Source: Curtobacterium ammoniigenes NBRC 101786 (lineage in GTDB: Bacteria > Actinomycetota > Actinomycetes > Actinomycetales > Microbacteriaceae). From it: DNA of 64,000 nt. The position numbers and the translations under genes are program-made. A model generated the notes under the pieces. It was given only the letters and a program-made list of their open reading frames with translations. It did not search any database and had not been told where the DNA came from. Numbering within the stretch: the first letter of the stretch is position 1; every line of letters begins with the position of its first letter. The stretch lies in NCBI RefSeq assembly GCF_001571045.1, contig NZ_BCSV01000001.1:761006-825005 (forward strand), written 5' to 3'. Positions 23,478 to 32,432 of this stretch are shown in pieces.

Positions 23478-25572
23478 CGTCGCCGCTGTCGGCGCGCCCG
23501 CGGCGCCTCGTCGCGCCGGCGCGTCCGGCGCGGCCGTCGCGATCGCGGTCGCCGCTGCGCTCGCGGCACTGGTCGCCGTCGGCATTGCGGTGCATGTGCT
23601 CGGTGACGCCCCGTACCGCGCGCTCCACTCGACCTACTCCGGCGCGATCACCGCGCTGACGTCCGGGCTGCTGCAGACCGTCGCGGCCGGAGCGGGAGCG
23701 GTCTGTGCCGGATCGCTCGCATTCGCGGCGTTCATCGCCGCGCGCCGATCGCGCGCTCGGGTCGACGGCACGATCGATCTCCGAATCGTCCGCTGGTCGA
23801 GCCTGGTGTGGCTCGTGGCATCCACCGCGCTGATCGCTGTGGACGCCGCAGACGAGAACGGCCAGCCGCTGAGCAAGCTGCTGACGCCCGGCGCGCTCGG
23901 CTACCTGGTCCAGGCGAACTACCTCCCCGGCGCGTGGATCGTCGTGGCGTGCATCGCACTGACGATCCTCATCGTCGCGAACCTGGCGACGGCGTGGACA
24001 GCGACGATGTTCCTCTCGGTGATCGGCGCACTCGGTGTGCTTGTCCCCGTCCTCGTGGGGCAGGTCCTGGTCGGACCGAACCACGACTACGCCGGGGACT
24101 CCGCGATGTTCGCAACCCCTGCGGGCGCGCTCGTCGCCGGTGGCTCCGCGGCGCTGCTCGCTCGTTGGCGCCGCTACGGGCGTCCAGGGCCGACCACACT
24201 CCGCCGCTATCGGATTCTCGTGATCGCCGGGGCGTCGACCTGGTTGGGCGGGACGATCGTCATCTGGGCGGTGCAACTCAACGGGTCCGGTGTCCTTGCG
24301 TCACCGACCGGTGTGCTGTTCCTCATCGAAGTGGTCGGCGCCGTGATCGCGACCGCGCTGCTTGTCCCGTGGCGTGCGTCCGGCGGCCCAGCCTGGACAC
24401 GGATGACCGTCCTGCGCGTCGCCGGGCTCGTCACCACCTGGATCGGCGTGATCGCGCTCGACGAGATCCGCTCGCGGATCCCGCCCCCCGTCTTCTTCGC
24501 GCCGACCACCGAACAGCAGCTGTTCCTCGGCTACAGCGTCAACACGCCGATGACACCCGTCACGCTGTTCCTGAACGGGCGCGTCAACATCCTGTTCTTG
24601 ATGATCTCGCTCGTCGGGATGGTCGCATACGCCGCTGCCGTGATCCGGCTCCGGCGCCGTGGTGACCAGTGGCCGATCGGCCGGACTATCGCGTGGATGC
24701 TCGGATGGGTGTCGATCATCCTCACGACGTCCTCGGGCGTCGGCCGGTACGCCTCCGCCTCGTACGCCGTGCACATGGCGCTGCACATGAGCCTCAACAT
24801 GCTCGGCCCGCTCCTGCTGGTGCTCGGTGGGCCGATCACGCTCTTCCTCCGAGCGACCACCGCGCACCGACGCGACGCCTTCGCGGGACCGCACGAGTGG
24901 CTGAACGCGTTCATGCACGCTCCGCTGCTCCGATTCAGCTACAACCCGATCTACGTGCTGACCGTCTTCGTCGGCTCCTACTACGCGATCTACCTCACGC
25001 CGTTCTTCGGGTGGGCGATGCGGTACCACTGGGCGCACCAGGGCATGACGGTCCATTACCTGGCGATCGGGTACATCTTCTACGCCCTGGTGATCGGCGT
25101 CGACGCGCCGCCGCGGCCGTTGCCGTACATCGGGAAACTCGGTCTGGTCCTCGCCGCGATGCCGTTCCACGCCTTCTTCGGCGTGATCGTGATGACCGAC
25201 AGCACCATCCTCGCGAAGATCTACTTCCAATACCTCGATGTCTCGTGGCTCGGAAGCTTCGCGCACGATCAGTACGTGGCGGGCGGGATCGCCTGGGCCG
25301 CGGGTGAGCTGCCCCTCGTGGTCGTTGTCATCGCGCTCGTCACACAATGGGCCAAGCAGGACGCGCGCCAGGCGAAGCGCGACGATCGCCACGCCGATGC
25401 CGGGCTGGACGACAGTTTTGAGCGCTACAACGCGATGCTGCAGGAGCTGTCCGGTCGCCGTGGCGCCGAGGGGGAACCGCAGGGTGCTCTGGTCATCAAC
25501 GAGCACGGGCAGGCTGGCCCGGCGATCGCCGCGCCAACCGGCTCCGCGCCGCACCGAGAGGAATCACGATGA
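23470..25572 (+). CDS. CopD - CtaG fusion membrane protein (copper uptake / cytochrome oxidase assembly type)
   Basis: 700 aa, with about 16 hydrophobic helices in two halves. The first half (~20-330) resembles the CopD copper-resistance membrane domain (LLTPGALGYLVQANYLPGAWI, VLVGQVLVGPNHDYAG, ASTWLGGTIVIWAV). The second half (~390-640) matches the caa3-CtaG domain: GVGRYASASYAVHMALHMSLNMLGPLLLVLGGPITL, RYHWAHQGMTVHYLAIGYIFYALVIGVD and MPFHAFFGVIVM, rich in conserved His and Met suited to copper. Such fusions are common in actinobacterial copper loci and are linked to copper import or delivery to oxidases. The start overlaps copZ by 8 nt; the stop overlaps the copA ATG by 4 nt. Confidence 0.88.
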   Translation: MPDVAAVGAPAAPRRAGASGAAVAIAVAAALAALVAVGIAVHVLGDAPYRALHSTYSGAITALTSGLLQTVAAGAGAVCAGSLAFAAFIAARRSRARVDGTIDLRIVRWSSLVWLVASTALIAVDAADENGQPLSKLLTPGALGYLVQANYLPGAWIVVACIALTILIVANLATAWTATMFLSVIGALGVLVPVLVGQVLVGPNHDYAGDSAMFATPAGALVAGGSAALLARWRRYGRPGPTTLRRYRILVIAGASTWLGGTIVIWAVQLNGSGVLASPTGVLFLIEVVGAVIATALLVPWRASGGPAWTRMTVLRVAGLVTTWIGVIALDEIRSRIPPPVFFAPTTEQQLFLGYSVNTPMTPVTLFLNGRVNILFLMISLVGMVAYAAAVIRLRRRGDQWPIGRTIAWMLGWVSIILTTSSGVGRYASASYAVHMALHMSLNMLGPLLLVLGGPITLFLRATTAHRRDAFAGPHEWLNAFMHAPLLRFSYNPIYVLTVFVGSYYAIYLTPFFGWAMRYHWAHQGMTVHYLAIGYIFYALVIGVDAPPRPLPYIGKLGLVLAAMPFHAFFGVIVMTDSTILAKIYFQYLDVSWLGSFAHDQYVAGGIAWAAGELPLVVVVIALVTQWAKQDARQAKRDDRHADAGLDDSFERYNAMLQELSGRRGAEGEPQGALVINEHGQAGPAIAAPTGSAPHREESR

Positions 25573-27812
25573 GTGTCACGGACACGCGAATCGAGGAGCA
25601 GCTCGAGCTCGACATCGGCGGGATGACCTGCTCTGCCTGCGCGAACGCGATCGAGCGGCGCCTCAACAAACTCGACGGCGTTGTCGCATCGGTGAATTTC
25701 GCAACCGAGCGGGCAAGCGTGGTCGGTCTCGGTCCGGAGGATGCGGCCACGGCCATCGCCCAGGTCGAGCGCGCCGGATACACGGCCGTCGTGCACACTC
25801 CCGGCGATGACGCCTGGAGCATTCGCGCCGCGGAAACGCGCACGTCGGGTCTCCGGCGCCGGCTGGCGGTGTCCGCGTTCCTGACGATCCCGCTCTGCGA
25901 CCTGACGATCCTGCTCGCGCTCGTGCCGTCATGGCGGTTCCCCGGCTGGCAGGCGCTCTGCGTGCTCCTCGCAATTCCGATCGTGACGTGGGCGGCGTGG
26001 CCGTTCCACCGAGCGACGATCCGCGGTCTGCGTCACCGCACGCTGAGCATGGACACGCTGGTCTCGCTCGGCACGGTCGTGTCGTTCGGGTGGGCGCTGT
26101 GGACGCTCCTCGTCGACCCGTCCACGAGCCCGGGATACTGGCTGGGCTTCGGGAAGACACCCGCCGGTGCGGACTCGATCTATCTCGACGTCGCGGCGGG
26201 AATGGTGACGTTTCAGCTCGGCGGCCGCTATTTCGAGAGCCGCTCCCGCAGGCGCGCAGCTGACGTGCTCGAGGCGATCGGCGATCTCGGCGTGACGGAG
26301 GCGGAGCGCCTCGACGACGCCGGCGACGCCGCCGTCGTTCCCGTTGCCGAGCTTCGGGTCGGCGATCGGGTCGTCGTCCGCGCCGGCGGTCGTATCCCCG
26401 TCGACGGCACCGTGGTCACTGGCGCAGCGGCGATCGATACCTCGGCGATGACCGGTGAGTCGGTTCCGGCCGAGATCGGCGAGGGAGACACGGTGATCGG
26501 GGGCACGACGACGATGTCCGGCCACATCATCGTTCGCGCTGACGCGGTCGGCGCACGGACACGTCTCGCGCAGATGGCGGCAGTCGCGGACGACGCGCAA
26601 CGGCGCAAGGCCGCGGTGCAGCGCGTCGTCGACCGGGTGACCAGCGTGTTCGTTCCCGCGGTCATCGCGCTCGCGATCGTCGTGTTCGCTGTCTGGCTGA
26701 TTACGGGTGCCGGCGTGGCCACCGCGATGACGAACGGCGTCGCGGTGCTCATCATCGCGTGTCCGTGCGCGCTCGGCCTCGCGACGCCGACCGCGCTCAT
26801 GGTCGGCGTCGGACGCGGCGGCCAGCTGGGCATTCTCATCAAGGGGCAGGACGCGCTCGAATCGAGCGGACGGATCGACACCGTCGTCTTCGACAAGACC
26901 GGCACCGTCACCGCCGGTCGCATGTCGCTCACCGCGATCGACACGTTCGCCTTCGACGGAGAACGGGCGCTCGCGCTTGCCGCCGCGGTCGAGTCGTCGT
27001 CTGAGCATCCCATCGCCGCCGCGATCACTCGTGCGCAGCGTGACCGCACGGGCACAGTCCTACCGGTCGAGCAATTCGTCGGTTTCACCGGACTCGGCGC
27101 GGCCGGTCTCGTCGACGGCAGGCAATGTCTGATCGGCCAGACGAGCCTCCTGGAACAGCATGGCGTGACCGTGTCGGACACGGTGCGCGCGCTCGTCGCC
27201 GACCGGGAGGCGCGGGGCGACACGATCGTGCTGCTCGCGGTTGACGAGACGGTTGCCGCCGCGTTCACGATCACCGACAGTGTGCGTGCGGGTGCCGGGG
27301 ACACGATCGCGCGCCTTCGCCGCATGGGGCTCCGCACGGTCCTGCTCTCGGGCGATGCGACGGCGACCGCCGAGCACGTTGGCGCGTCGATCGGCGTCGA
27401 CGAGGTCATCGCCCGGGTGCTTCCGGACGAGAAGGCCGGAGCGATCGCGCGAATGCAGGCCGACGGTCACCGCGTCGCGATGGTCGGCGATGGCGTCAAC
27501 GATTCCGCTGCCCTCGCGACGGCGGAACTCGGCATCGCGGTGGTCCAAGGAACCGACATCGCGATGAAAGCGGCCGATCTCATCATTGTTCGTGACGATC
27601 TCGGTGCGGTGGTCGACGCCGTTCAGCTCTCGAGGGCGACGCTCCGCACGATCCGGATGAATCTTGTCTGGGCGTTTGGCTACAACGTCGCCGCGATCCC
27701 GCTGGCGGCAGCCGGTTTTCTCAACCCGCTGATCGCCGCTGCGGCGATGGCGCTCTCGTCGACGCTCGTGGTGACGAACAGCCTCCGACTCCGATCGTTC
27801 GACGGCCGCTGA
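25569..27812 (+). CDS. copA: Copper-translocating P1B-type ATPase
   Basis: 747 aa. One N-terminal HMA domain with MTCSAC (Cys21, Cys24) precedes eight predicted helices. The signature motifs are complete: TGES at 295-298 (actuator domain), the intramembrane Cu-binding CPC at 398-400, phosphorylated Asp442 in DKTGT, SSEHPIA in the nucleotide-binding domain, and GDGVNDSAAL. The CPC motif and YN..P/MxxSS-like last helices (FGYNVAAIPLAA, AMALSSTLVVTNSLRL) indicate the Cu(I)/Ag(I) export subclass. It is the main efflux pump of this regulon, translationally coupled to the CopD-CtaG gene (ATGA overlap). Confidence 0.96.
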   Translation: MSVTDTRIEEQLELDIGGMTCSACANAIERRLNKLDGVVASVNFATERASVVGLGPEDAATAIAQVERAGYTAVVHTPGDDAWSIRAAETRTSGLRRRLAVSAFLTIPLCDLTILLALVPSWRFPGWQALCVLLAIPIVTWAAWPFHRATIRGLRHRTLSMDTLVSLGTVVSFGWALWTLLVDPSTSPGYWLGFGKTPAGADSIYLDVAAGMVTFQLGGRYFESRSRRRAADVLEAIGDLGVTEAERLDDAGDAAVVPVAELRVGDRVVVRAGGRIPVDGTVVTGAAAIDTSAMTGESVPAEIGEGDTVIGGTTTMSGHIIVRADAVGARTRLAQMAAVADDAQRRKAAVQRVVDRVTSVFVPAVIALAIVVFAVWLITGAGVATAMTNGVAVLIIACPCALGLATPTALMVGVGRGGQLGILIKGQDALESSGRIDTVVFDKTGTVTAGRMSLTAIDTFAFDGERALALAAAVESSSEHPIAAAITRAQRDRTGTVLPVEQFVGFTGLGAAGLVDGRQCLIGQTSLLEQHGVTVSDTVRALVADREARGDTIVLLAVDETVAAAFTITDSVRAGAGDTIARLRRMGLRTVLLSGDATATAEHVGASIGVDEVIARVLPDEKAGAIARMQADGHRVAMVGDGVNDSAALATAELGIAVVQGTDIAMKAADLIIVRDDLGAVVDAVQLSRATLRTIRMNLVWAFGYNVAAIPLAAAGFLNPLIAAAAMALSSTLVVTNSLRLRSFDGR

Positions 27813-27835
27813 CCCTGACCGAGCAGGGCGGTCAG
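27809..27835. terminator. Hairpin overlapping the stops of copA and the M56 gene
   Basis: CTGACC (27809-27814) pairs with GGTCAG (27830-27835), with an inner CTG/CAG pair. It includes the stop codons of both convergent genes and is the only candidate for ending the two converging copper units. Confidence 0.45.
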
Positions 27836-28701
27836 TGGTGCCGTCGGGTCACGATGGGCGCGAGACGTCCGATGTCGGTCCGTGCACGGACCGGGAGTCG
27901 CGCGATGCGCTCAGCCCGGAGGGCGAGCCCCTGATCCGGTTCGAGCGCCTCCATTGCGGCGAGCGCGTTGCAGACGGTTGCCGGGCCGACGACCCGAGCA
28001 GCGTCGTCGTCGGCCACGAGTTCGACGAGCAGCCGCACCGTCCTCCGGAATGCGCGCGCTGAGCCGAGGAACGGGAATGCGGCCTCGTTGAGTGCGGCGA
28101 CGCGCATCACGAACTCATGGTGCCGACGAACGTGCGCTCGTTCGTGTTCGATGATCGCGCGGACCCAGAGCGCCGGCATGGCGGCTTCGATAGGCCGGGA
28201 GATCAGGATGCGCCCGTCGGCGGTGGAACACGCGATGGGCTGGCCGGTCTCCACGAAGACGACGGCGTCATTGCCGATGCGGTCCGTGCGGTATGCGGCG
28301 CGGGCAGCCAAGAGTGTGATGGCGGACTCGCTGCGGTCTCGGGCTTGACCTATCGGCTCGGCGCGCACGAGCAGGAGCGCCGTGATGCCGCCGAGGCTTG
28401 CAAGTGCTCCCCAGACGAACAGTGTTGCCGCGGTGGCGCCGAGTCCCGGCCCATCCGGTCGCACCGCCGACCCAGGCTGGTCCATCGGGTGCGCGCCGGC
28501 GGTGGTCGCCACGATCGTCGCCGCGACGACCACACTGAGCCCGAGCGCCGTGAGCGCGACCACGAGCGCCGCGATCCACGCGTTGAGTGCGATGCGCGGA
28601 TGCCGGATCCGCCAGCCACCGACCGTCAGCACGACCGGCGCCGCGATCGTGACGAGCACCGCCACGGCGACGAGCGCGAGGACGGTCAGCATGGCGCCCA
28701 T
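27832..28701 (-). CDS. M56-family membrane metalloprotease (BlaR1-like, without sensor domain)
   Basis: 289 aa with about four hydrophobic helices. The zinc protease motif is HERAH (His186, Glu187, His190) within RAIIEHERAHVRRHHEF. The C-terminal penicillin-binding sensor domain of BlaR1 is absent; the protein ends ~90 residues after the motif. It follows the BlaI/CopY-like repressor gene on the same strand (51 bp apart), the usual pairing in which the protease inactivates or modulates the repressor. In this copper context the signal might be copper or membrane stress, which is an inference. The ATG start has no clear ribosome site. Confidence 0.85.
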   Translation of the reverse strand: MGAMLTVLALVAVAVLVTIAAPVVLTVGGWRIRHPRIALNAWIAALVVALTALGLSVVVAATIVATTAGAHPMDQPGSAVRPDGPGLGATAATLFVWGALASLGGITALLLVRAEPIGQARDRSESAITLLAARAAYRTDRIGNDAVVFVETGQPIACSTADGRILISRPIEAAMPALWVRAIIEHERAHVRRHHEFVMRVAALNEAAFPFLGSARAFRRTVRLLVELVADDDAARVVGPATVCNALAAMEALEPDQGLALRAERIARLPVRARTDIGRLAPIVTRRHH

Positions 28702-28752
28702 TCTCGCATGCAGCCCATCGCCCGGCCGGTCCGCGTTCTCAGGTCGCGCCGA

Positions 28753-29115
28753 TCAGCGCAACGCGTCGCGAAGCGCCTGCAGGTCCGCATCGGTCAGCGA
28801 GCCGGTGAAGCGCTGGAGGACCGCGGCTCGGTCGGTGACGGCGGCGAGAGCATCGACCATGGAGGTCACCGCGGACTCCGACTCCGAGTGCACTGCCGCG
28901 AACCGGACGCCCGAGCCGTCGTCGCTGAGGGTCCGCGCCACCGACCCCTTCTGCTCCATACGGCTCAGCACCGTGAGGACCGTGGTGAGAGCGAGGTCGT
29001 GCCCTTCGGCGGCAAGCCGGTCGCGAACATCGCGGCCGGCGATCGGGGCGTCAGCCTCCCACAGGATGCGCATCACCGAGCGCTCCAGGGCGCCGCGTTC
29101 TCGGCGGATCGCCAT
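28753..29115 (-). CDS. BlaI/MecI/CopY-family transcriptional repressor
   Basis: 120 aa, standard length. The N-terminal winged helix reads RRERGALERSVMRILWEADAPIAGRDVRDRLAAEGHDLALTTVLTVLSRMEQKGSVAR, followed by a dimerisation helix region. Members bind TACA/TGTA dyads and are released by protease cleavage (BlaI, MecI) or by copper (CopY). The C-terminal CxC cysteines of Enterococcus CopY are not present, so direct Cu(I) sensing by that mechanism is unlikely. A perfect dyad TCTACA-GAG-TGTAGA lies 19 bp before the start, and like dyads precede the copZ operon and the DUF5134 operon. It is therefore the likely regulator of the whole block. Ribosome site GAGGAGG. Confidence 0.92.
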   Translation of the reverse strand: MAIRRERGALERSVMRILWEADAPIAGRDVRDRLAAEGHDLALTTVLTVLSRMEQKGSVARTLSDDGSGVRFAAVHSESESAVTSMVDALAAVTDRAAVLQRFTGSLTDADLQALRDALR

Positions 29116-29133
29116 GTCGGCCTCCTCATTTCT

Positions 29134-29148
29134 TCTACAGAGTGTAGA
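29134..29148 (-). promoter_or_regulatory. Operator dyad before the BlaI/CopY-like gene
   Basis: TCTACA-GAG-TGTAGA is a perfect 6+6 inverted repeat in the 54-bp gap between the CopC-CopD stop and the repressor start. It is the best copy of the shared motif and indicates autoregulation. Confidence 0.8.
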
Positions 29149-29169
29149 GCGGTTCCCAGGGGTGGGCTA

Positions 29170-30903
29170 TCACCATGCAGTGAAGGATGTTTGCGCCGCG
29201 GCGCCGAACGCGCTCGTGACGGAGACGTCGAACGTGATGGTCCAACGGCCGCTGAGCGGAATGGTCATCGACGTGGACCGGAACGACCCGTCGGGCTCAC
29301 GATGGAGCGGGACGGCGATGGCTGCGACGCCGTTGGTGGGTGAAGCAAGGGTTGCCTCGATCGAGTCGGGCGTCACCGGCTGGCCGGTCCTCGACTCGAG
29401 CCGCGCCGTCATCGTGGTTGGGCCGTGGTGGGTCCCGGAGAGGTTCACCGCGAGACGATCGGAACCGATCGGGATCGCGGTCGACAGCGCTGGCCCGTAG
29501 GTCGTCGTCGCCGGAGGAAGGGCGGTCAGCACCGCGGTCGTTGCGACGACCAGTGCTGTGCAGGTCGCCTCGATGATGAGGGATCGCCGAACCGTGCGCA
29601 GCAGTATCGGTGCGTCCGTCGCTGTGCGTCTGGTGCGCAGCAGGATTCGTTGCGGTATCGCTGCCGCTGCGACCGCGAGGGCGACGAAGCCGAGCTTCAC
29701 GAGCAGTGTGATCCCGTATCCCGTGGTCCACAGGGCAGGGAGCGGCTGGACAACCCGCCACGCCTGGTACTCGCCCGTGACGATGAGGACCGCGATCGCG
29801 AGGAACGCAAGGCTCGACCACGAGCGCAGGCTCTGCACGATGATGCTGTGTCCCGGCGCGCGGTGCGGGCCCCGGAGTCGTGGCAGGAGGACCACGCCGA
29901 TCACGGTGATCCCCCCGAGCCACACGGACATGGCGGCGAGGTGGAGCACCGCGGCGGGCACAGCGAGCCATGCTCCGGAACCAACTCCAGCGTGACCATC
30001 GAGCGCGATCGAGACAAGCACGGCAAGCGCCGTTGTGAGTGCAGTGATACGCGCGGCCGCAACCCGCCCACGACGGCCTGGGCGACCAGATGCGCCGAGC
30101 CTGCCGAGAAGGACCGGGCCGGCGACGATGAGCACGGCGATCCGTGCGATCAGTCCAAGACCGAAGACCGATCCCACGGTCAGCCCGATGCCGTCCAGGC
30201 GCAACACGCCGGGCCATCCGGTCGCCGCGGCGCGCGGCCCCTGGAGGAACAGCTCGACGACGGCACCGATGATCAGCGCGGCCAGGCCGACGGTCCGGAG
30301 CGCTCGGGAGCGTCGGGCGCGGAGCGTCGACGGCCAGAGGATCGCGCCGATCGCGGCGACGCCGAACGCCAGCACGACGCCGGCGTACGAGAGGCCCTGG
30401 GCGGCGGTGGCGACGACGTCGAGCGATGTCGGTCCGGCCGCGCTGACGGCAGCGACCCCCGCGGGTGCCCCGATCCCGAACGTGATGCTGCCGGCGACGA
30501 TGTGCGTGTCCGCCGAGACGACGCGCCACGTGACGATGTACGAACCGTCCCGCAGGCCGTGGCGCAGCGGGATACGGACCTGATCGCCCGCAGCCGTGGT
30601 GTGTCCATCGCCCGTATCGGCTCGAACTCCCGTTGCGCTGATCACTCGAGCGCTCCCGGGGACGAGCTGCACGCGTTCGTCGAATGTCAGGCTGACCGTG
30701 GTCGGCGCGTGCTCGACGCTCGTCCCATCCACCGGGCTGCTCCGCACGAGCACCGCATGCGCCGATGCGCTCGCAGCGGGCAGGAGCACCGCGGCGATCA
30801 CGACGAAGAGTGCCCCGATGCCGGCGAGCAGGTGCCGCAGTGCGCGTGGTGGCGGGGGAGCGGCGCGCCTCCGGTGAGCGAGACGGGTGCTGAGCGGTCT
30901 CAT
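29170..30903 (-). CDS. CopC - CopD fusion copper-resistance protein
   Basis: 577 aa. A signal peptide (~1-48) ends at ASASA, so the mature protein starts with His49 (HAVLVRSSPVDG), the N-terminal copper ligand of CopC. The other Cu(II) ligands are visible in SADTHIVAGSITFGIG (Asp132, His134). After this beta-barrel domain come about nine hydrophobic helices of the CopD type, and a C-terminal soluble beta-rich domain (~490-577) that looks like a YtkA-type immunoglobulin-like fold. It binds copper outside the membrane and probably moves it across. ATG 30903 overlaps the stop of the ycnI-like gene by 4 nt, setting the start. Confidence 0.9.
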   Translation of the reverse strand: MRPLSTRLAHRRRAAPPPPRALRHLLAGIGALFVVIAAVLLPAASASAHAVLVRSSPVDGTSVEHAPTTVSLTFDERVQLVPGSARVISATGVRADTGDGHTTAAGDQVRIPLRHGLRDGSYIVTWRVVSADTHIVAGSITFGIGAPAGVAAVSAAGPTSLDVVATAAQGLSYAGVVLAFGVAAIGAILWPSTLRARRSRALRTVGLAALIIGAVVELFLQGPRAAATGWPGVLRLDGIGLTVGSVFGLGLIARIAVLIVAGPVLLGRLGASGRPGRRGRVAAARITALTTALAVLVSIALDGHAGVGSGAWLAVPAAVLHLAAMSVWLGGITVIGVVLLPRLRGPHRAPGHSIIVQSLRSWSSLAFLAIAVLIVTGEYQAWRVVQPLPALWTTGYGITLLVKLGFVALAVAAAAIPQRILLRTRRTATDAPILLRTVRRSLIIEATCTALVVATTAVLTALPPATTTYGPALSTAIPIGSDRLAVNLSGTHHGPTTMTARLESRTGQPVTPDSIEATLASPTNGVAAIAVPLHREPDGSFRSTSMTIPLSGRWTITFDVSVTSAFGAAAQTSFTAW

Positions 30904-31688
30904 TCGCGGCGAGCGTCCGGCCGGTAGGTGCGCACCAGCGCAACGAGCGCGGTGAGGAGCGCGAGCAGCGCGGCGATCAGTGCTGCAGCGGTCGTCCAGG
31001 TCGTCCCTGCGCTCGCTGCCGCCACGGCGCTCGCCGACCCACCGGCTGCTGCGCTGGTCCCGCTGTGGGTTGCGGCGTGGCCGCTCGTGCTCGTCGTCCC
31101 GGGATCGTGCGACGCCGCCGGAGTGAGGGTGAGCACTGGCGCCGGATGCGCGGGCTCCGCGCCTCCCGAGCTTGTCTCGTTCCAATCGACGGTCGTTCCG
31201 TCGCTGTAGCGCTGCAGTGCGGGGAACGTCACCGATGCGGCGTTCGGCAGCGGGCTCACCGACACGGAGAACGTCTGGAACGAGCCCGGGCGGATGCCAG
31301 ACGCGACGGAGTCGGCGGTCCAGGTGACCGAGGTGACGTACGTGTCGACGGTTCCGTCGTCGGTGGTCACTGGCTTGGAGAGCGTCTTGGTGGCGACTTC
31401 CGCGGTCCAGCCGGCGATCGGCTGTGTCAGTGCTGACACGATCGGCGTCGCCGCGGGAAACGTGACCGTCAGCCCAATGGTGGAGGCGGTGGCCGACTCG
31501 GTCGGAACACGGAAGCTCACCACGCCCTCGCCGCCGCGAGAGGTGTCCGTCCCACTCACCTGCACGTGCGCGGACGCGGATGTCGCGACGAGGAGCGACG
31601 CTGCGATACCGACGAGGGTGCCGATCGCGGCAAGACGCCGGACCGATCTGCGGGGACGGGCTCGAACCGGGCGCGATGACGGTGACAA
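30900..31688 (-). CDS. YcnI-like copper-binding protein (DUF1775)
   Basis: 262 aa. A Sec signal peptide ends near ATSASA, leaving mature His41 (HVQVSG) as the monohistidine copper ligand described for YcnI. The DUF1775 domain continues with VVSFRVPTES, GLTVTFPAATP and VDWNETSSGG. A Ser/Ala/Gly-rich linker and a C-terminal helix (~232-252) with a basic tail anchor it to the outer face of the membrane. It probably passes copper to the CopC-CopD protein, to which it is translationally coupled. The start is taken as TTG at 31688, with AGGAAG about 8 nt upstream; no better in-frame start precedes the signal peptide. Confidence 0.85.
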   Translation of the reverse strand: MSPSSRPVRARPRRSVRRLAAIGTLVGIAASLLVATSASAHVQVSGTDTSRGGEGVVSFRVPTESATASTIGLTVTFPAATPIVSALTQPIAGWTAEVATKTLSKPVTTDDGTVDTYVTSVTWTADSVASGIRPGSFQTFSVSVSPLPNAASVTFPALQRYSDGTTVDWNETSSGGAEPAHPAPVLTLTPAASHDPGTTSTSGHAATHSGTSAAAGGSASAVAAASAGTTWTTAAALIAALLALLTALVALVRTYRPDARRE

Positions 31689-31734
31689 AAGTTCTCTTCC
31701 TATCGAAGTGGACGAATGGGGATGCGGGCAGAGG

Positions 31735-32391
31735 TCAGGTCATCAGAATGAGGAACGCAACCGCCATCCCGGCTGCCATGGCCACGCGTGCCACGCCGTC
31801 CAGTGCCGCGAGGACCCCGCCGCGAGCGATGGCGGATCCGGACACGAGATCGTGAACGAGCGTGCGGAGGAACACGATTGCCGCCGCCGCGAAGAACACC
31901 CCGAGCACGATGCTCAGCGCGGTGCCCTCGGGGCCGCCTCCGGTCATCGCCATCGCGCCGTGCTGCTGGACGTGCTCGGGTGCGGCCATGCTCATGGCCA
32001 TGCCGGACGACCCGGACATGCTTCCTGCAGCGGGCATCAGCGGCACCATGGCGATCGCCATCCACACCATCGCGCCCATCATGATCGCGTGGTAGCCGAG
32101 GCGCCGCGGACCGTGATGGTGCGCAAGCCCGTGTGACGCTGCATCGGGCTCGAACAGGATCAGCCAGAGATACCAGAGCGTGAGCGCAGTAAAGCCGCAG
32201 ATCTGCGCCGCGACGGGGATGACGCCCGCCCAGGCCGTCTGGCTCAGCGCCATGACGACGCTCATCGCCAGATGCGCCGCAGCATCGACCCGGTCGGACC
32301 ATACGCGGTCGACGACGACCCGCGCCGCGTAGTAGACGCCGACGAGCGCGAAGAGGATCGTGCCGATCGCGGCGGGCGTGCTGACGGTCAT
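31735..32391 (-). CDS. DUF5134-type membrane protein with Met/His-rich loop
   Basis: 218 aa with about six hydrophobic helices. A His-rich loop (GLAHHHGPRRLGYH, ~89-101) and a Met-rich stretch (~119-149: SMSGSSGMAMSM, then HVQQHGAMAM) face one side of the membrane, a composition typical of copper-binding segments. It is the first gene of the leftward copper operon, directly downstream of two operator dyads. I recognise the general DUF5134 pattern but no function is established; a role in copper handling is inferred from context and composition. The ATG has no clear ribosome site. Confidence 0.75.
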   Translation of the reverse strand: MTVSTPAAIGTILFALVGVYYAARVVVDRVWSDRVDAAAHLAMSVVMALSQTAWAGVIPVAAQICGFTALTLWYLWLILFEPDAASHGLAHHHGPRRLGYHAIMMGAMVWMAIAMVPLMPAAGSMSGSSGMAMSMAAPEHVQQHGAMAMTGGGPEGTALSIVLGVFFAAAAIVFLRTLVHDLVSGSAIARGGVLAALDGVARVAMAAGMAVAFLILMT

Positions 32392-32413
32392 GGGGTCGGC
32401 GCTTTCGAGTGAG

Positions 32414-32430
32414 TTCTACAAGTCGTAGAA
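32414..32430 (-). promoter_or_regulatory. Operator dyad 1 of the leftward copper operon
   Basis: TTCTAC-AAGTC-GTAGAA, the copy nearer the DUF5134 start. Aligned with the shared motif it reads TCTACA-AGT-CGTAGA, one mismatch from the perfect dyad. It lies 23 bp upstream of the start codon. Confidence 0.7.
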
Positions 32431-32432
32431 GA

